DNA of 64,000 nt from Panagrolaimus kolymaensis. Its lineage: Eukaryota; Nematoda; Chromadorea; Rhabditida; Panagrolaimidae. Location: contig JAJQJQ010000022.1 of NCBI GenBank assembly GCA_028622995.1, positions 3,038,001 through 3,102,000 on the forward strand. Direction: 5' to 3'. The position numbers and the translations under genes are program-made. The notes beneath the pieces are model-generated. The model had not been told where the DNA came from. It made no database searches and saw only the letters and a program-made list of their open reading frames with translations. This document shows, piece by piece, positions 48,995 to 60,855 of the stretch (position 1 is its first letter; each line of letters starts with the position of its first letter).

Positions 48995-49580
48995 TTTCTT
49001 TTTTGCTAAGATTTTGAAGTTGATTGAAGTAGTTGTTGGTTTGAACGATGGAATGAACGAATTGCTGAAACATCTAAAATCTCAAATAGTGAAAATAAAG
49101 GATGAGAATATGCTAATTTCTACAATTATTTGTTTTTAAGAAAATTCATGGGAAACCAAAAATATGTAAATCAACTAAAATCGATTTAACTTTTTATAAA
49201 CGGAATGAGTTTTATGCAATTCTAACCGAATTTTTAAATCCTTTACTAATAGATCAAGCTCGAAATTAGTTAATTAACGTTTTACATATAAAAGTGCCAA
49301 ATAATTACCTTGCTTTTTAACGTGTTATAAAATAACAATTATTTAAGTACACGAGTAATAACACTTTCGAAAGTGAACGTTCAAGTTCAATATAGGCGTA
49401 GCAAAAACAATTGTCCACGTCAGCTTAGATCTTGGTCATGTTAGAAAACTAAAGACTTGAATAATTTTTGTAAAAAGTTGAATTGTCTGTTTTTGAACTT
49501 TTATTAGCGAAAGTAAAGTGAATTTTTTTTTATACGTAATATTGTAATATAAGCTGCTTTGTTTACTTCCATTTTTGAAA
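48995..49580. other. Intergenic region
   Basis: 586 AT-rich bases between divergent genes. No remnant of the missing N-terminal ZYG-9 half was found here. Nothing else is recognised. Confidence 0.4.
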
Positions 49581-50189
49581 ATGTCATTTATTTGGCATCC
49601 ATGGAAATGGATTTCAAGCTTTTGGGATTATTTTGGTTTATCTAAAAAATCAGCAAAGCTTATTTTTATTGGACTTGATAATGCGGGAAAAACAACTTTA
49701 ATGAAGAAAATAAAAGAAGGCACCGTTTCTCAAGAAGCGCCAACCCATCATCCATCTTCAGAGGAACTTCGAATAGGTGACATTACTTTTATTGCTTATG
49801 ATCTTGGAGGACATTTAATTGCTCGAAGACTTTGGAAGGAATTCTTTCCAATCGCGGATGGAATTATTTTTTTGATTGATGCGGCAGATTCTCAACGACT
49901 CGATGAAGCTCGTTATGAATTGTTGGAATTATTAACGGATGAAGAAATTTCCAATATTCCCATTCTAATTCTTGGAAACAAAATCGATCGACCAAATGCT
50001 TTGAGTGAAATATCATTCAAAAATGCTTTAGGCATTACCAATCTTTGCACCGGCAAAGGACAAATTTCTCTCATCCAAGGTACTCGCCCTATTGAAGTTT
50101 TCATGGCATCCATATATTGTAATTTTGGATATCCAGAAGGATTTCGCTGGCTTTCCCAGTACTTCAACAATCAAAATCAGTCATCATGA
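49581..50189 (+). CDS. sar-1: SAR1-like small GTPase, intronless
   Basis: A single uninterrupted frame of 202 codons. The amphipathic N terminus MSFIWHPWKWISSFWDYFGL matches Sar1, which inserts into ER membrane without myristoylation. G motifs: GLDNAGKT (31-38), Thr55 in PTHHPSSEEL, DLGGH (74-78, with the catalytic His), NKID (133-136), and the C-terminal GYPEGFRWLSQY. Sar1-GTP recruits Sec23/24 to build COPII coats. It differs from typical Sar1 at switch-II-adjacent positions (HLIARRLWKEF) and carries a short NNQNQSS tail. Nearly every other housekeeping gene here has several introns, so absence of introns suggests a retroposed copy. It sits directly upstream of a 5'-incomplete ZYG-9-like gene in the same orientation. 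All catalytic residues are present, so it may be functional. Confidence 0.92.
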   Translation: MSFIWHPWKWISSFWDYFGLSKKSAKLIFIGLDNAGKTTLMKKIKEGTVSQEAPTHHPSSEELRIGDITFIAYDLGGHLIARRLWKEFFPIADGIIFLIDAADSQRLDEARYELLELLTDEEISNIPILILGNKIDRPNALSEISFKNALGITNLCTGKGQISLIQGTRPIEVFMASIYCNFGYPEGFRWLSQYFNNQNQSS

Positions 50190-50801
50190 ATGAGTACTAA
50201 CTAAATCCATTGTTTTTTGTATCATAGCTTTTACAAAATGTGATAAATGTAATAATTTTGTATTCTTAAATCTCTTATTACAATCCAATATACCCATTTC
50301 AATAGTAAATAAAAAATGTTTTTTGTTTTTGTTACCAAGAAAAGTGTGGAGAGTGAATCAGTGTTTTATAAAACTTTTACAGATGACTTATTTCATTACA
50401 TTTTTAGATGCTTTTAGCTAACGTATTTCCCAAAAATAAATCGTTCAAAATTTTTATTCATTAGCCATTGTGGCCCGATATTTGGAAGATTACTACAATA
50501 CCCCGAAATTTGGCAACACACAAACCTTGTTTATTTTTTTCCAAATAATTATAAAAAATATTTATTAAATTCTGACTCAATATTTTTTGATCGTCCAATG
50601 ACATTTTAATGCTAAATTTGAAAGGCGTGAATATAAATATTTTATTCAAAAAACAATTACGTCTGTTATTTTTATCACCACGTGCACGTGGGCATCTAAA
50701 ATTGTGCAATCCTCAAAATTCAACAATAAATATAAAAGAGCAAAATACGAAATTTCTTTTATCAAAATATTTTTAACTTACAATTTATTTTAATTTTTTA
50801 G
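50190..50801. other. Region between Sar1-like gene and ZYG-9-like fragment
   Basis: 612 AT-rich bases. It ends in TTTTTTAG at 50794-50801, the acceptor of the first visible ZYG-9 exon. I looked for an upstream TOG-like exon and found none. A minus-strand frame of about 47 codons (50604-50461) is unsupported. Confidence 0.45.
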
Positions 50802-52713
50802 CAACTTCAACTTGACCCTAATGGAATAATTAATAATTGTGATTTAATTTTAAAATGGGCTACATTTCGATTCTTCGACACGAATCCCCAATCATTAAAT
50901 AAAACATTGGAAGTTATTTCAGCTTTGCTAGAAATAATGGAAAATGAAAATTCTAAACTAAATGATTCGGATGTTACAGCATTTATTCCATTTTTACTTC
51001 TTAAAAGTGGAGATACAAAAGATTTAGTTCGAAATTTGGTTAGAAAAATTGTTTCACAAACTAGCATCCTTCATGTTCCAGCTAAAATATTTCCATTAAT
51101 TCTTGATGCATTAAATTCAAAAAACTCTCGTCAAAAAGCTGAATGCCTTCAACTTGCAGATACATTTTTAGAATATTTTGGTATAAATATTTCACAAAAT
51201 CCAAGGGAATCCATGAAAACTATTGCAAATTGCATTGCTGAAAGAGATGCGAATGCTCGAAATGCAGCATTAAATTGTATTGGAACAGTTTGGAGAAAAA
51301 GTGGGGATTTAGTATATAATATGATAGGAAATTTACCTGCTAAAGAAAAAGCAATGTTGGATGAACGAATTAAACGAATGGGAAGAGAACCTGCTCCAGT
51401 TATGGATGAAACAACTATTACTCTTCGATTAGCTCCAAGAGATGCAGCAAATATTTCAATGATTCGACCCGCAATGTCTGAAGATATTACTGAAACTCCT
51501 CGAGTTACTTCTAATCGGTCACGATCCACGAGTCGTCAAGCTCATCATCGACCAGGTGCTGCCCATCATGATTCTTCATATATTATTCCCGGAAGTGCAG
51601 GTGGAGATAGAGAAGACACATTTAACACTACAGAAATTCGATTACCTAAAGGTCCACCTAAATCTCGTTTTTCTTTATCCACTCAACATTATGCTCCATT
51701 ACCAACCCTTAAAATGTCTCCATTTCCAACAAATGATTTTGGTCTTCGACCTGTTGATGTTCCACCTCAATTACATCAATCTAACTTAAATCGACCTTTA
51801 ATGACTTCAACTCCAAGAAGAAGTGAATCCATTAATTCCATAACCTCAGTCGATATCCAGGCAGATCAAATTGAACGAACTGTGAATTCATTATCATCGG
51901 TTATGATTTCCACCGTTATTGAAGCTACGAATCAATTGGTTTATTTATTCCGAGATCAAAATAATTATAATATGTTTTTAATTGAAAAAGCTGATTTGAT
52001 TGCGAAAACTGTGGCCACTCAGCTTTCGGTTATTCGAACTCAACATTTAATTGATCGAGAAAGTGATGAAGAAACTAATGCTTTAATGAGATCTTTATGT
52101 AATTTTTTGACTTTCGTAAGTTTTATAAATAGTTTTTTAAGTGAAAATTAAAATTATTTATGCTTTTTTAGTTTATGCATCAAAAAGCTGCCGTTTCACG
52201 AATTTCTCATACCACTTTAAAATTATTCTTTAGCGAACTCCTTAGATTTTTATGTGATGAACGAACTTCACATTTACCAGATCATCCTCATGTAAGTTTT
52301 CTAACTATCCACGGCCCAAAAATATAACTTTTTTTTTTCGTTTTTAGATTGTTCGATCTGTAAATGTTATCACAGTAAAATTATGCGAAAATTCTGATGT
52401 AAATGAATGCTTTGCAGCAAGTTTGCATCTTTTGGATTCATATATTTCAACTGAAGCTCCACAGAAATTAGTTGAGTTATTATTGAAATGCATATTTAAG
52501 CATAGCGAATCTTTCCTTCAACCTAATCATGCTCCATTACAAATTGATCGAATTCTCACAGAATTGGATAATATTTTAAATAAATATTATTCCAAACAAG
52601 CTCAAGGAATAATGAAACGAGTTATCGATGCTTTGAAGCTTGTAACTCAACGATTTGCTGCTATCACATTTTCTGAACTTGATCCATATTTAACGTTGAT
52701 CAAGCAAGTTTAA
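50802..52713 (+). CDS. zyg-9: XMAP215/ZYG-9-like microtubule polymerase, C-terminal part only
   Basis: Three exons (50802-52115, 52172-52291, 52348-52713) encode about 600 residues. The first visible residues enter in the middle of a TOG domain: [36 protein letters not shown] and [38 protein letters not shown] correspond to TOG4 of chTOG/XMAP215. A Ser/Pro-rich linker follows, then a helical C-terminal domain ending in YLTLIKQV. This family adds tubulin to microtubule plus ends and organises spindles. The N-terminal TOG domains (TOG1-3) are not found between here and the PLAT gene; the exon begins after a normal acceptor with no start codon, so the gene is 5'-incomplete. Its last codons overlap antisense with the broken end of the Ca2+-ATPase fragment. 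Confidence 0.85.
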
Positions 52714-55231
52714 TTCGTTGAAAACTGTCATCATAACAAAAGCATTAAAGACAATAGTAAAATGTTGAGAAGGAGCTGAACCTAATTCACGCATACGACC
52801 GTTTTCAATGCCAAATATCTTTTCACCATAAAAGATAAGAACAAAGAGTACCAAGATTTGATAGATAGCATGACCAATAACATTCTTAATCATAGTTCGA
52901 GAGATCAATGGACTTGTACGACCATATGGTTTTCTTTTGAGCAAATTTTCTGTAGGAAGTTCAGTTGCAAGAGCAAGAGAAGCCAAAGTATCCATAATCA
53001 AGTTGACCCATAACATTTGTACAGCTTTCAATGGAGTATCTTGAATAGCACATGCACCAACAAATGCGACGACGACAGCAACGACATTCACGGTGAGTTG
53101 AAATTGAAGGAACTTTGCAATGGAATCATAAACATTTCTTCCCCACATAACAGCTTTGACAATGGAAGTGAAATTATCATCAGTTAAGATGATATCAGAA
53201 GCTTCTTTAGCAACATCTGTACCAGCAATACCCATAGCAAAACCAACATCAGCTTTTTTGAGAGCAGGACCATCATTTGTACCATCACCAGTAACAGCAA
53301 CAACTTCACGTTCATCAGAAATTTGACTATCAATGATACCTTTGACCAAATTGTATTTTTCTGTTGGTTGAGCACGAGCAAGAACACGAAGTTTTGGCCA
53401 AATATCATCAAGTTTGGTTTGAATGATTTCACCATTTTCATTTCGAATACGTTCATTGAATTCTTTGCCATCAAGAACAAGATCTTTATCAGAGTTACAA
53501 ATACCACAGGATGTAGCGATAGCGCGAGCAGTGTTGATGTTATCTCCGGTAACCATGCGAACAGTAATACCAGCTTCTTGACATTTTCTAATAGCATCAG
53601 GAACTTCAGGTCGAACAGGATCTTGAATTCCAACGATAAAAAGACAGGTGAGCTCATTCAAAACAGTTGCTTCAACTTCCCAATCAACTTCATCATTAAA
53701 AGCAGTCTAAAACATGAAATTAAGTTTTTTTTAATTAAACAAATGAAACCCCTTACATCATTTTCAAAATCAATCCTTTCAGGTACATAATCCTTGTATG
53801 CGATGCAAATAGTACGTAAACCACGAGAAGCCATCGGCCCAATAACATATTGAATTAAATGATTTTTATAGGCTTCTTCAAAATGTAAAATGTTGTTTTC
53901 AGGTCCAACAATCCATTTACAACGAGCGAGCATAATTTCAGAAGCACCTTTGGTATAAACACGATAACCTCCACGTTCTTTGTTTTGAATCACCGTTGCC
54001 ATGGATTTCCGAACAGAGTTAAATGTGAAAACTTTATGGAAGGAACTTTCAGGATGTTCATCACGTACAGATTGATAGCTTTGACCCATAGAAAGCACAA
54101 AACCAAGAAGAGCACATTCAGTTTTATTTCCAAGTTGAATCATTTGTTCTCCTTCTTTTGTTGGTGGCAAGGTTTGTGAAGCATAGCTACCATTAATGCT
54201 AATAGCTTCAATAAGGATTTTGGCAAAACGAGGATTCATGTTAATGTAATGTGCCGCTTCATCAGCAGCATAATGGTGACCAGCAACATACGATTCAATC
54301 ACGGTCATCCGATTTGTAGTAAGAGTTCCAGTTTTGTCAGAGCAAATGGTTGTGGCATTTCCCATCGTTTCACAAGCATCAAGGTGTCGAACTAGGTTGT
54401 TATCTTTCATCATCTAAAAATTAGTTGTAAATGTAATGTTGTACGATAAATGAAAAAATTTTACCTTTATGACAGAACAGACAAGTGAAAGAGTTACAGC
54501 CAATGGTAATCCTTCTGGAACAGCAACGACCAAAACGCTTACGCCAATGATAATGAAGTTAACATAGAAATGGAAATCAGATAAAGCGAATGGTTGGTTT
54601 TCATAATAATAATGAGTGATTGAAAATCGAGCACAAAGAACAAGCACCGTGATAGTTGCAAAAAATAAGCCAGCATAACTAATTTGAATTGTAAGTTGAG
54701 ACAATTTTGATTGCAGAACCGATCGTTCTTTCTTCACTTTTGTAACTTCGAGTTTTGAAGGAGTTTTACATGGTTCTTCATCACTCTCTTCATTATCATT
54801 CAACAGAGACATGATGATACCAGTTTGAGAATGAATTCCAACAGCTGTAATGAGCATACGACCACTTCCTTCCATAACATGAGTACCAGAAAGAAGCATG
54901 GGATCGAATTCAACGGATTTCTTGATGAGATCGGATTCACCAGTAAGAGAAGATTCATCGATTGTAAGATAATTTGATTGGATTAGGATACCATCTGCAG
55001 GAAGCAAGTCACCATGCCTGATTTGAGCGATATCTCCAACAACCAATTAATTGACAAGGATTTGAATTTGTAAACCATCTCGAATAACGAAAAATTTTGT
55101 TTGTATCTTTGTTTGAAGACCTAAAAACTTTTTATAAGAAACAATTTCACATTTAAAATACTAACCTCGGAATTGACGTTCTTTTGTGTAATCATTCAAA
55201 GCGGTAACAAGAACAACAACGACGACAGAAG
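52690..55231 (-). pseudogene. mca: Plasma-membrane Ca2+-ATPase (PMCA) fragment, truncated at both ends with in-frame stop
   Basis: Four intron-separated exons (55231-55166, 55120-54465, 54413-53757, 53706-52690) encode the PMCA core: VTALNDYTKERQFRG, GDLLPADG, SLTGES, the phosphorylated CSDKTGTLTTNRM, KGASE, TGDN and [21 protein letters not shown]. Missing are the N terminus with TM1-2, and everything after [13 protein letters not shown] (TM9-10 and the calmodulin-binding tail). An in-frame TAA at 55047-55049 falls inside the conserved stretch that normally reads like VVN-(D/E)-LVVGDIAQI; a GAA-to-TAA change explains it. Introns are retained, so this is a DNA-level duplicate, not a retrocopy. 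The 3' end runs antisense into the ZYG-9-like stop codon. A shorter internally initiated protein (from Met at 54413) is possible but would lack the actuator domain. Confidence 0.85.
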
Positions 55232-55715
55232 CTAAAATTGCCATTCACAAATAACAAATATTTAGCTTATGTTGTTACCGCCTGAAGCAACAAATATTTG
55301 AAGTTAAAATTAGACCATTTACCAAAAAAAAGAGTAGGCTGATTGAGAAACTTAAAGTTGTTAAGTATATGCTGATTGAGCACCATCACAAAATTCTGAA
55401 GGCGCTCCTACTGTGCTAATTACTATTGTTCCATTTGGTTTTAAACTTTCTTTTTTACCCTTTTTACTATTCATTCCTTGTTTATTTCAAAAATGCTTTC
55501 AATACAATTTAAATCAAGATTATTTTTTTTGTTTTACTAAGAAGCAAAACATTCCAAAAATTATTTAGTACAGCTCTTAGTTGCTGTTTTGATTAAATTA
55601 ATCGAAACAGCTTAAGCTCCTTCGCCACGTCAAGGCGGCTGTACTTTGAAGAAGAAAAGGGCTTTCGCCCCCACCAGTTAACAGGTGTATCCGAAGAATC
55701 TCCGAAGAGATGGAT
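55232..55715. other. Junction region between PMCA fragment and minisatellite
   Basis: Homology to PMCA ends at about 55231, where an AG acceptor is followed by unrelated AT-rich sequence. A short GC-rich hairpin GGGCTTTCGCCC is at 55661-55672. No gene. Confidence 0.45.
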
Positions 55716-56904
55716 GAAGGCAACAACACATAAATGTGAAGGTAAGGCAACAACACATAAATGTGAAGGTAAGGCAACAACACATAAATGTGAAGGTAAG
55801 GCAGCAACACATAAATGTGAAGGTAAGGCAGCAACACATAAATGTGAAGGTAAGGCAGCAACACATAAATGTGAAGGTAAGGCAGCAACACATAAATGTG
55901 AAGGTAAGGCAGCAACACATAAATGTGAAGGTAAGGCAGCAACACATAAATGTGAAGGTAAGGCAGCAACACATAAATGTGAAGGTAAGGCAGCAACACA
56001 TAAATGTGAAGGTAAGGCAGCAACACATAAATGTGAAGGTAAGGCAGCAACACATAAATGTGAAGGTAAGGCAACAACACATAAATGTGAAGGTAAGGCA
56101 ACAACACATAAATGTGAAGGTAAGGCAGCAACACATAAATGTGAAGGTAAGGCAGCAACACATAAATGTGAAGGTAAGGCAGCAACACATAAATGTGAAG
56201 GTAAGGCAGCAACACATAAATGTGAAGGTAAGGCAGCAACACATAAATGTGAAGGTAAGGCAGCAACACATAAATGTGAAGGTAAGGCAGCAACACATAA
56301 ATGTGAAGGTAAGGCAGCAACACATAAATGTGAAGGTAAGGCAGCAACACATAAATGTGAAGGTAAGGCAGCAACACATAAATGTGAAGGTAAGGCAGCA
56401 ACACATAAATGTGAAGGTAAGGCAGCAACACATAAATGTGAAGGTAAGGCAGCAACACATAAATGTGAAGGTAAGGCAACAACACATAAATGTGAAGGTA
56501 AGGCAACAACACATAAATGTGAAGGTAAGGCAGCAACACATAAATGTGAAGGTAAGGCAGCAACACATAAATGTGAAGGTAAGGCAGCAACACATAAATG
56601 TGAAGGTAAGGCAGCAACACATAAATGTGAAGGTAAGGCAGCAACACATAAATGTGAAGGTAAGGCAGCAACACATAAATGTGAAGGTAAGGCAGCAACA
56701 CATAAATGTGAAGGTAAGGCAGCAACACATAAATGTGAAGGTAAGGCAGCAACACATAAATGTGAAGGTAAGGCAGCAACACATAAATGTGAAGGTAAGG
56801 CAGCAACACATAAATGTGAAGGTAAGGCAGCAACACATAAATGTGAAGGTAAGGCAGCAACACATAAATGTGAAGGTAAGGCAGCAACACATAAATGTGA
56901 AGGA
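55716..56904. repeat. 27-bp minisatellite, about 44 units
   Basis: About 44 head-to-tail copies of the unit GCAGCAACACATAAATGTGAAGGTAAG (27 bases; written as two parts GCAGCAACACATAAATG and TGAAGGTAAG sharing TG). The only variation noticed is CAG versus CAA near the unit start: units 1-3, 14-15 and 29-30 have CAA, all others CAG. Because 27 is a multiple of three and the unit lacks stops in most frames, several long frames are open (plus-strand repeat KAATHKCEG; minus-strand repeat SHLCVAALP). This is a consequence of periodicity and does not prove coding. Flanks share GAATCTCCGAAGAGAT on both sides (about 55696-55711 and 56903-56918). Confidence 0.95.
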
Positions 56905-59900
56905 ATCTCCGAAGAGATAAATGATGAAGACTGACGCAAAATGAACCGAAGATTAACCAAATAATTTATCCGGTTGCTTGGGCTTAAGTGAAAACCAAAA
57001 AAGGAACGCTTAAAGATTCGCTTTTTGCTGCCAGAGAGACAAAGAAAAACCTTTACGCGCACCTTTTTGGCTTGAATTACAAAAAAAAATATAAATATTC
57101 TAACATAAATTTAGCTTTGACAAAAAACAAAGGCAAACTTTAATTTGGCTGAAATAGCTAGTTAGCTTATAAAGTGGAAAAAGAAGGTGGTAATAATTTA
57201 TTTTTACTTTATTATCAATTTTTATTACTCAACTAGAGGTTAAGCGGGCCTTCGGCCCGGCCCGCCAGCAAATGTTTCTTTTTCAAAATATTTTTATTAA
57301 TTAAAGTTTACAACGCGCAGTTCTTAGTAAAAAAAAGATACTAATACATGCTACTATATCATGGACATTTCCGTGCATTTTACTCTACAAAAGTCCTTAA
57401 AACTCATCCTAAAATATCCCAAACCATTTCAATAGCATTCTCATCAATTTTATTTTATTAAATTAGATCCTTCCCGAGATAATAACTCCATGGATCATTT
57501 TCCTGATATTAGCTCCTTAATGCTTCCTTAAAATAAAACCCCGACTTATCATTATTTCATTTCTATGAAATGAGAATGCAAAACCATTTTTTGCTTTTTC
57601 ATTCTTTTTTTCCTTTCTTTTTGCTTGATAGAAAATTTGCATAGAAGCGACGCACAAACAGACAATGAAAATTGGGAAGAAGGATTTTCAAAATTCATGT
57701 TTATGCTAATTCAAAGATTTTTATTTCATTCTTTTACAATTTTCACATGATAGATTTCCAGGCAGAGACGCACGCACAGAGAAGTTATTGCTTAGGAAAT
57801 AATTATTTAAGTAAACAAATTTTTCAGAAACTTTTTTATTCGTCACTTTTAATGGTTGTGTATCACCTTCCCACACTTAACTAAGAAGGCTAAGGATTTA
57901 TTATTGTTTTCGCCGTCCATCAACCAGACAAAATGCAATGGCGAAAAAACGTACGAGCAAATTTTGACAAAACTATTTATTTATATTTGTGTTTTCATTT
58001 TTTTTTGTCTATGAAGCATTGTTAATCACGATCATTCAACTTGATGCTTCAAAAAACGAAGAGAAGACTTCATAAAGGTTTAGCTTAAACAAGAAAAGAG
58101 ATATCTGTCTTTTTAGGATATAAAAAAATAATGCAATTACTTGTTTGTTTCTAAAGGCGAAGCAATTATCAATTTGGTTAAACGACAGGTTGGTTTTTAA
58201 CTTACACGTTTTTTACGGAGATAGTAAAAAATTTATAAGAAATAAAAAGTCAAAGAAATCAAAATGTCAGCATATTACAGTACTGAGCACCTCGATTGGG
58301 CGATTTCACGATTCGGGATAAGCTTTACAACTATACAAATTCGATGTCTTTTCATATCATATATCTTTACTATCTTTTTTCAATAAACCCAGATTTAGTG
58401 ATTTCTAAAAATCTATAGTATGAAAGCAACCTTTGAACTTGCAAAAAATCTTTGTTTTACTTTCTTTGTTAATGACTTCAAAAATTTGCTGTTTTGTTTC
58501 ATTCTAATATAGTCTGTTAATATTTTTTAAATCTAAAAACAAAGTAGATAAGCTTAAAATTTTTGAATTTACTACCTCCTACAATTTGAAAATTTCTTGT
58601 GCCAATAAGTACCACTCTTCGTCAGCATGTTGATTAATAACTAATTAAACTGCTTAGATATCCTTTTTTAAAAACCTTTTGTGAAATGTGTTTCGTTCGC
58701 ATCTTTGAAAAAAGCTTCCATTTTGTAAAAGAAAATATACAGTAAAAGAGAAGCATGTTTAAAGGGGAGTGGATTGGAGACGATAAGCAATAAAGAATTC
58801 TTAAGAAGATTCTGTTGGGCTTTAGTTTTTGTTTTTAAACAGTTTTGCCTTGATTAAAGGTATTATGGATTATGAATGTGCCCAGCTTTTGTCAGCCTTC
58901 TCTTAACGGATTTTTGACGTTGACTTTCTTTTAACCAAATTAATATTTAGCTTTTTTGTATTTACAAATATCACAAACATTTTTGTTCGGTTATCTTTTA
59001 AAAGCGTCTTCAAAAAAACAATAAAGAAAGAAATTTTCATTCAAAATAATGTTTGAAAGTTTTAGTCGTACTATGATTTCTTGAGCCAAAAAACATACCC
59101 AGCTATAATTTTTTGAGTGATACAAGACATTAGCGTTAATTATCTCTTCTTTGAGGAATTACAGTATTTTGCTCTCTTAAAAATCACGCAAAGATAAATG
59201 ATGATTTATCGCATTTTGGGATAAAGTCAAATGTAATAATATATTCGCAGATCATTCCTTTGGGAGGAATTATGTCATGCACTGAAAAGTGAATATAAAC
59301 AAGGCCGTTGAGACTTTGAATGAGTATATTTTTTAAAAGTAATAAACTTTCTTTTTTATGTAAGTTGATAAAAAAAATTAGTTTAGGGTTTAGTCATTAT
59401 TTTGAATTCTAAATAAAAATCGTAAGTAAAAATTTATTTTTGACGAGAATTTTTATTTCTGTATGTATGATTTAGAGCTGTGAATTCACTTATAAAAAGT
59501 GCACAAATGTCTTCAAAAAGCGCAGGCGTTCGTGCTTAATTTAGGATTTACTATCGTAAGAAAATATCCATAAATCTTTTTACATATATTTTTAAGGTTT
59601 TATTTTTCTTGTGTTTTTGAATTATAATTTATGAATACATTTCCAATGGGTAACCGGGAAAACGTGGTTGTAAAATGATACTTTCTTTCAGTATAAAAAT
59701 CTTAAGTTTGGATTTAAAAATTTATAGCAAAAAAGAAATGGATCCTTCGCTTTCATTTTTGGGTTATCATTTTTTGAGAAATGACAACATTACAAAATAT
59801 GGTCTCATTGGTGGCATTAAAAACCGCAATATTCATTATTGGCAACTTTCCCTGTCTAGTAAAAGAAAAACAGGTGTTCAACTGTTGCCTTTTAATTCCT

Positions 59901-60855
59901 TTGTGGTTATTGACGCCATCTTTCACTTGCGCATCTTTTTTAATTAGCTAGTTACGCCTAGCTTGACTTTTGTTTTACTTTTTTTAAGCTTAAATAAAAA
60001 AGCTTTCCTATACATATTGTTTTTAAAGATTTACTAAATTTATTTGAAAATAATTATTTCCTGATCTCTATTATTTTTTTTTAAATCTCTCAAATAATTT
60101 TATAATTTGTTATTTCCTTGATAAACCAAAAAACAATAACTGACCATTGAAATAAAAAAATATATTGCTTTTTTGGATTGCTTACGTTTTTCGTTATTAT
60201 TATTATTTTCTTCTCCTTTTTTTCTTTAGAAAATAACATCTTTGATACGATAATTCTATATTTGACTCTTTTTATTATTATTTTTGACGATTACATAAAG
60301 AGTTTTAAATGGATGAAAACGGATGTGTTGCTTTCTTTATTGCTTGCATTGAAAAAAAAAGGATAATAACTCTTTTTTTGATGTTGTTTATTCTTTATTA
60401 CCTTTTTTTCTTTTTGAAACAACAAAAAGTGACGTATTACGTGAAGAGTTTTTGAGTTTTGCTTTAAATGAAAAAAAAATTACTTTGTAAATACTTTGTG
60501 GAATATTAATTATGTATGCTTTTTTTGGAATAAGAGGGATGGCTTAACCATGAGGATGTTTTTAATTAAAGGAAATTTAGTACGTTAATTCTATATTTTT
60601 GTATTTTTATCGTGCTTTGTTTTAATTTTGCATGCTTTTCTTGATTTTATGTATGGCTTTTAAATGGGTGGAGAAAAAGTGATTGCATCAAGTATTTTTA
60701 CTTAAATGTTTCTAATTTTTTTCTTAATCACTTTTTAGAAAATTTATTTATTACTCTTTTTACTGTTTCCGTCCGTGTAAAATTTTTGTGAGATTTCTTA
60801 TCAACTACCGTATTGCTTTTTTTCTTCTACTTATTTTAAGACTTTTTTAGCAACC
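56905..60855. other. About 4 kb without a recognisable gene
   Basis: AT-rich DNA with many homopolymer runs. A GC-rich inverted repeat (GCGGGCC, loop TTCGG..., GGCCCGC) is at 57244-57264. The longest open frames (about 90 codons at 59675-59947, plus) have no family features, signal peptide or flanking splice sites that support them. No tRNA or rRNA was recognised. Confidence 0.4.

Noticed and set aside
50461..50604. Minus-strand frame beginning MSLDDQKILSQNL
   Set aside because: Only about 47 codons, no homology and no promoter or splice support; lies in the gap before the ZYG-9 fragment.
55593..57062. Long open frames (394-489 codons) on both strands over the minisatellite
   Set aside because: They arise because the 27-base unit is a multiple of three and lacks stops; five overlapping frames cannot all be coding, and none has a recognisable domain.
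58264..58386. Small frame MSAYYSTEHLDW... as a gene
   Set aside because: About 40 codons with no supporting feature; cannot be distinguished from chance.
59675..59947. 90-codon plus-strand frame
   Set aside because: No signal peptide, domain or supporting splice sites; it is the largest frame in a gene-poor 4 kb, as expected by chance.
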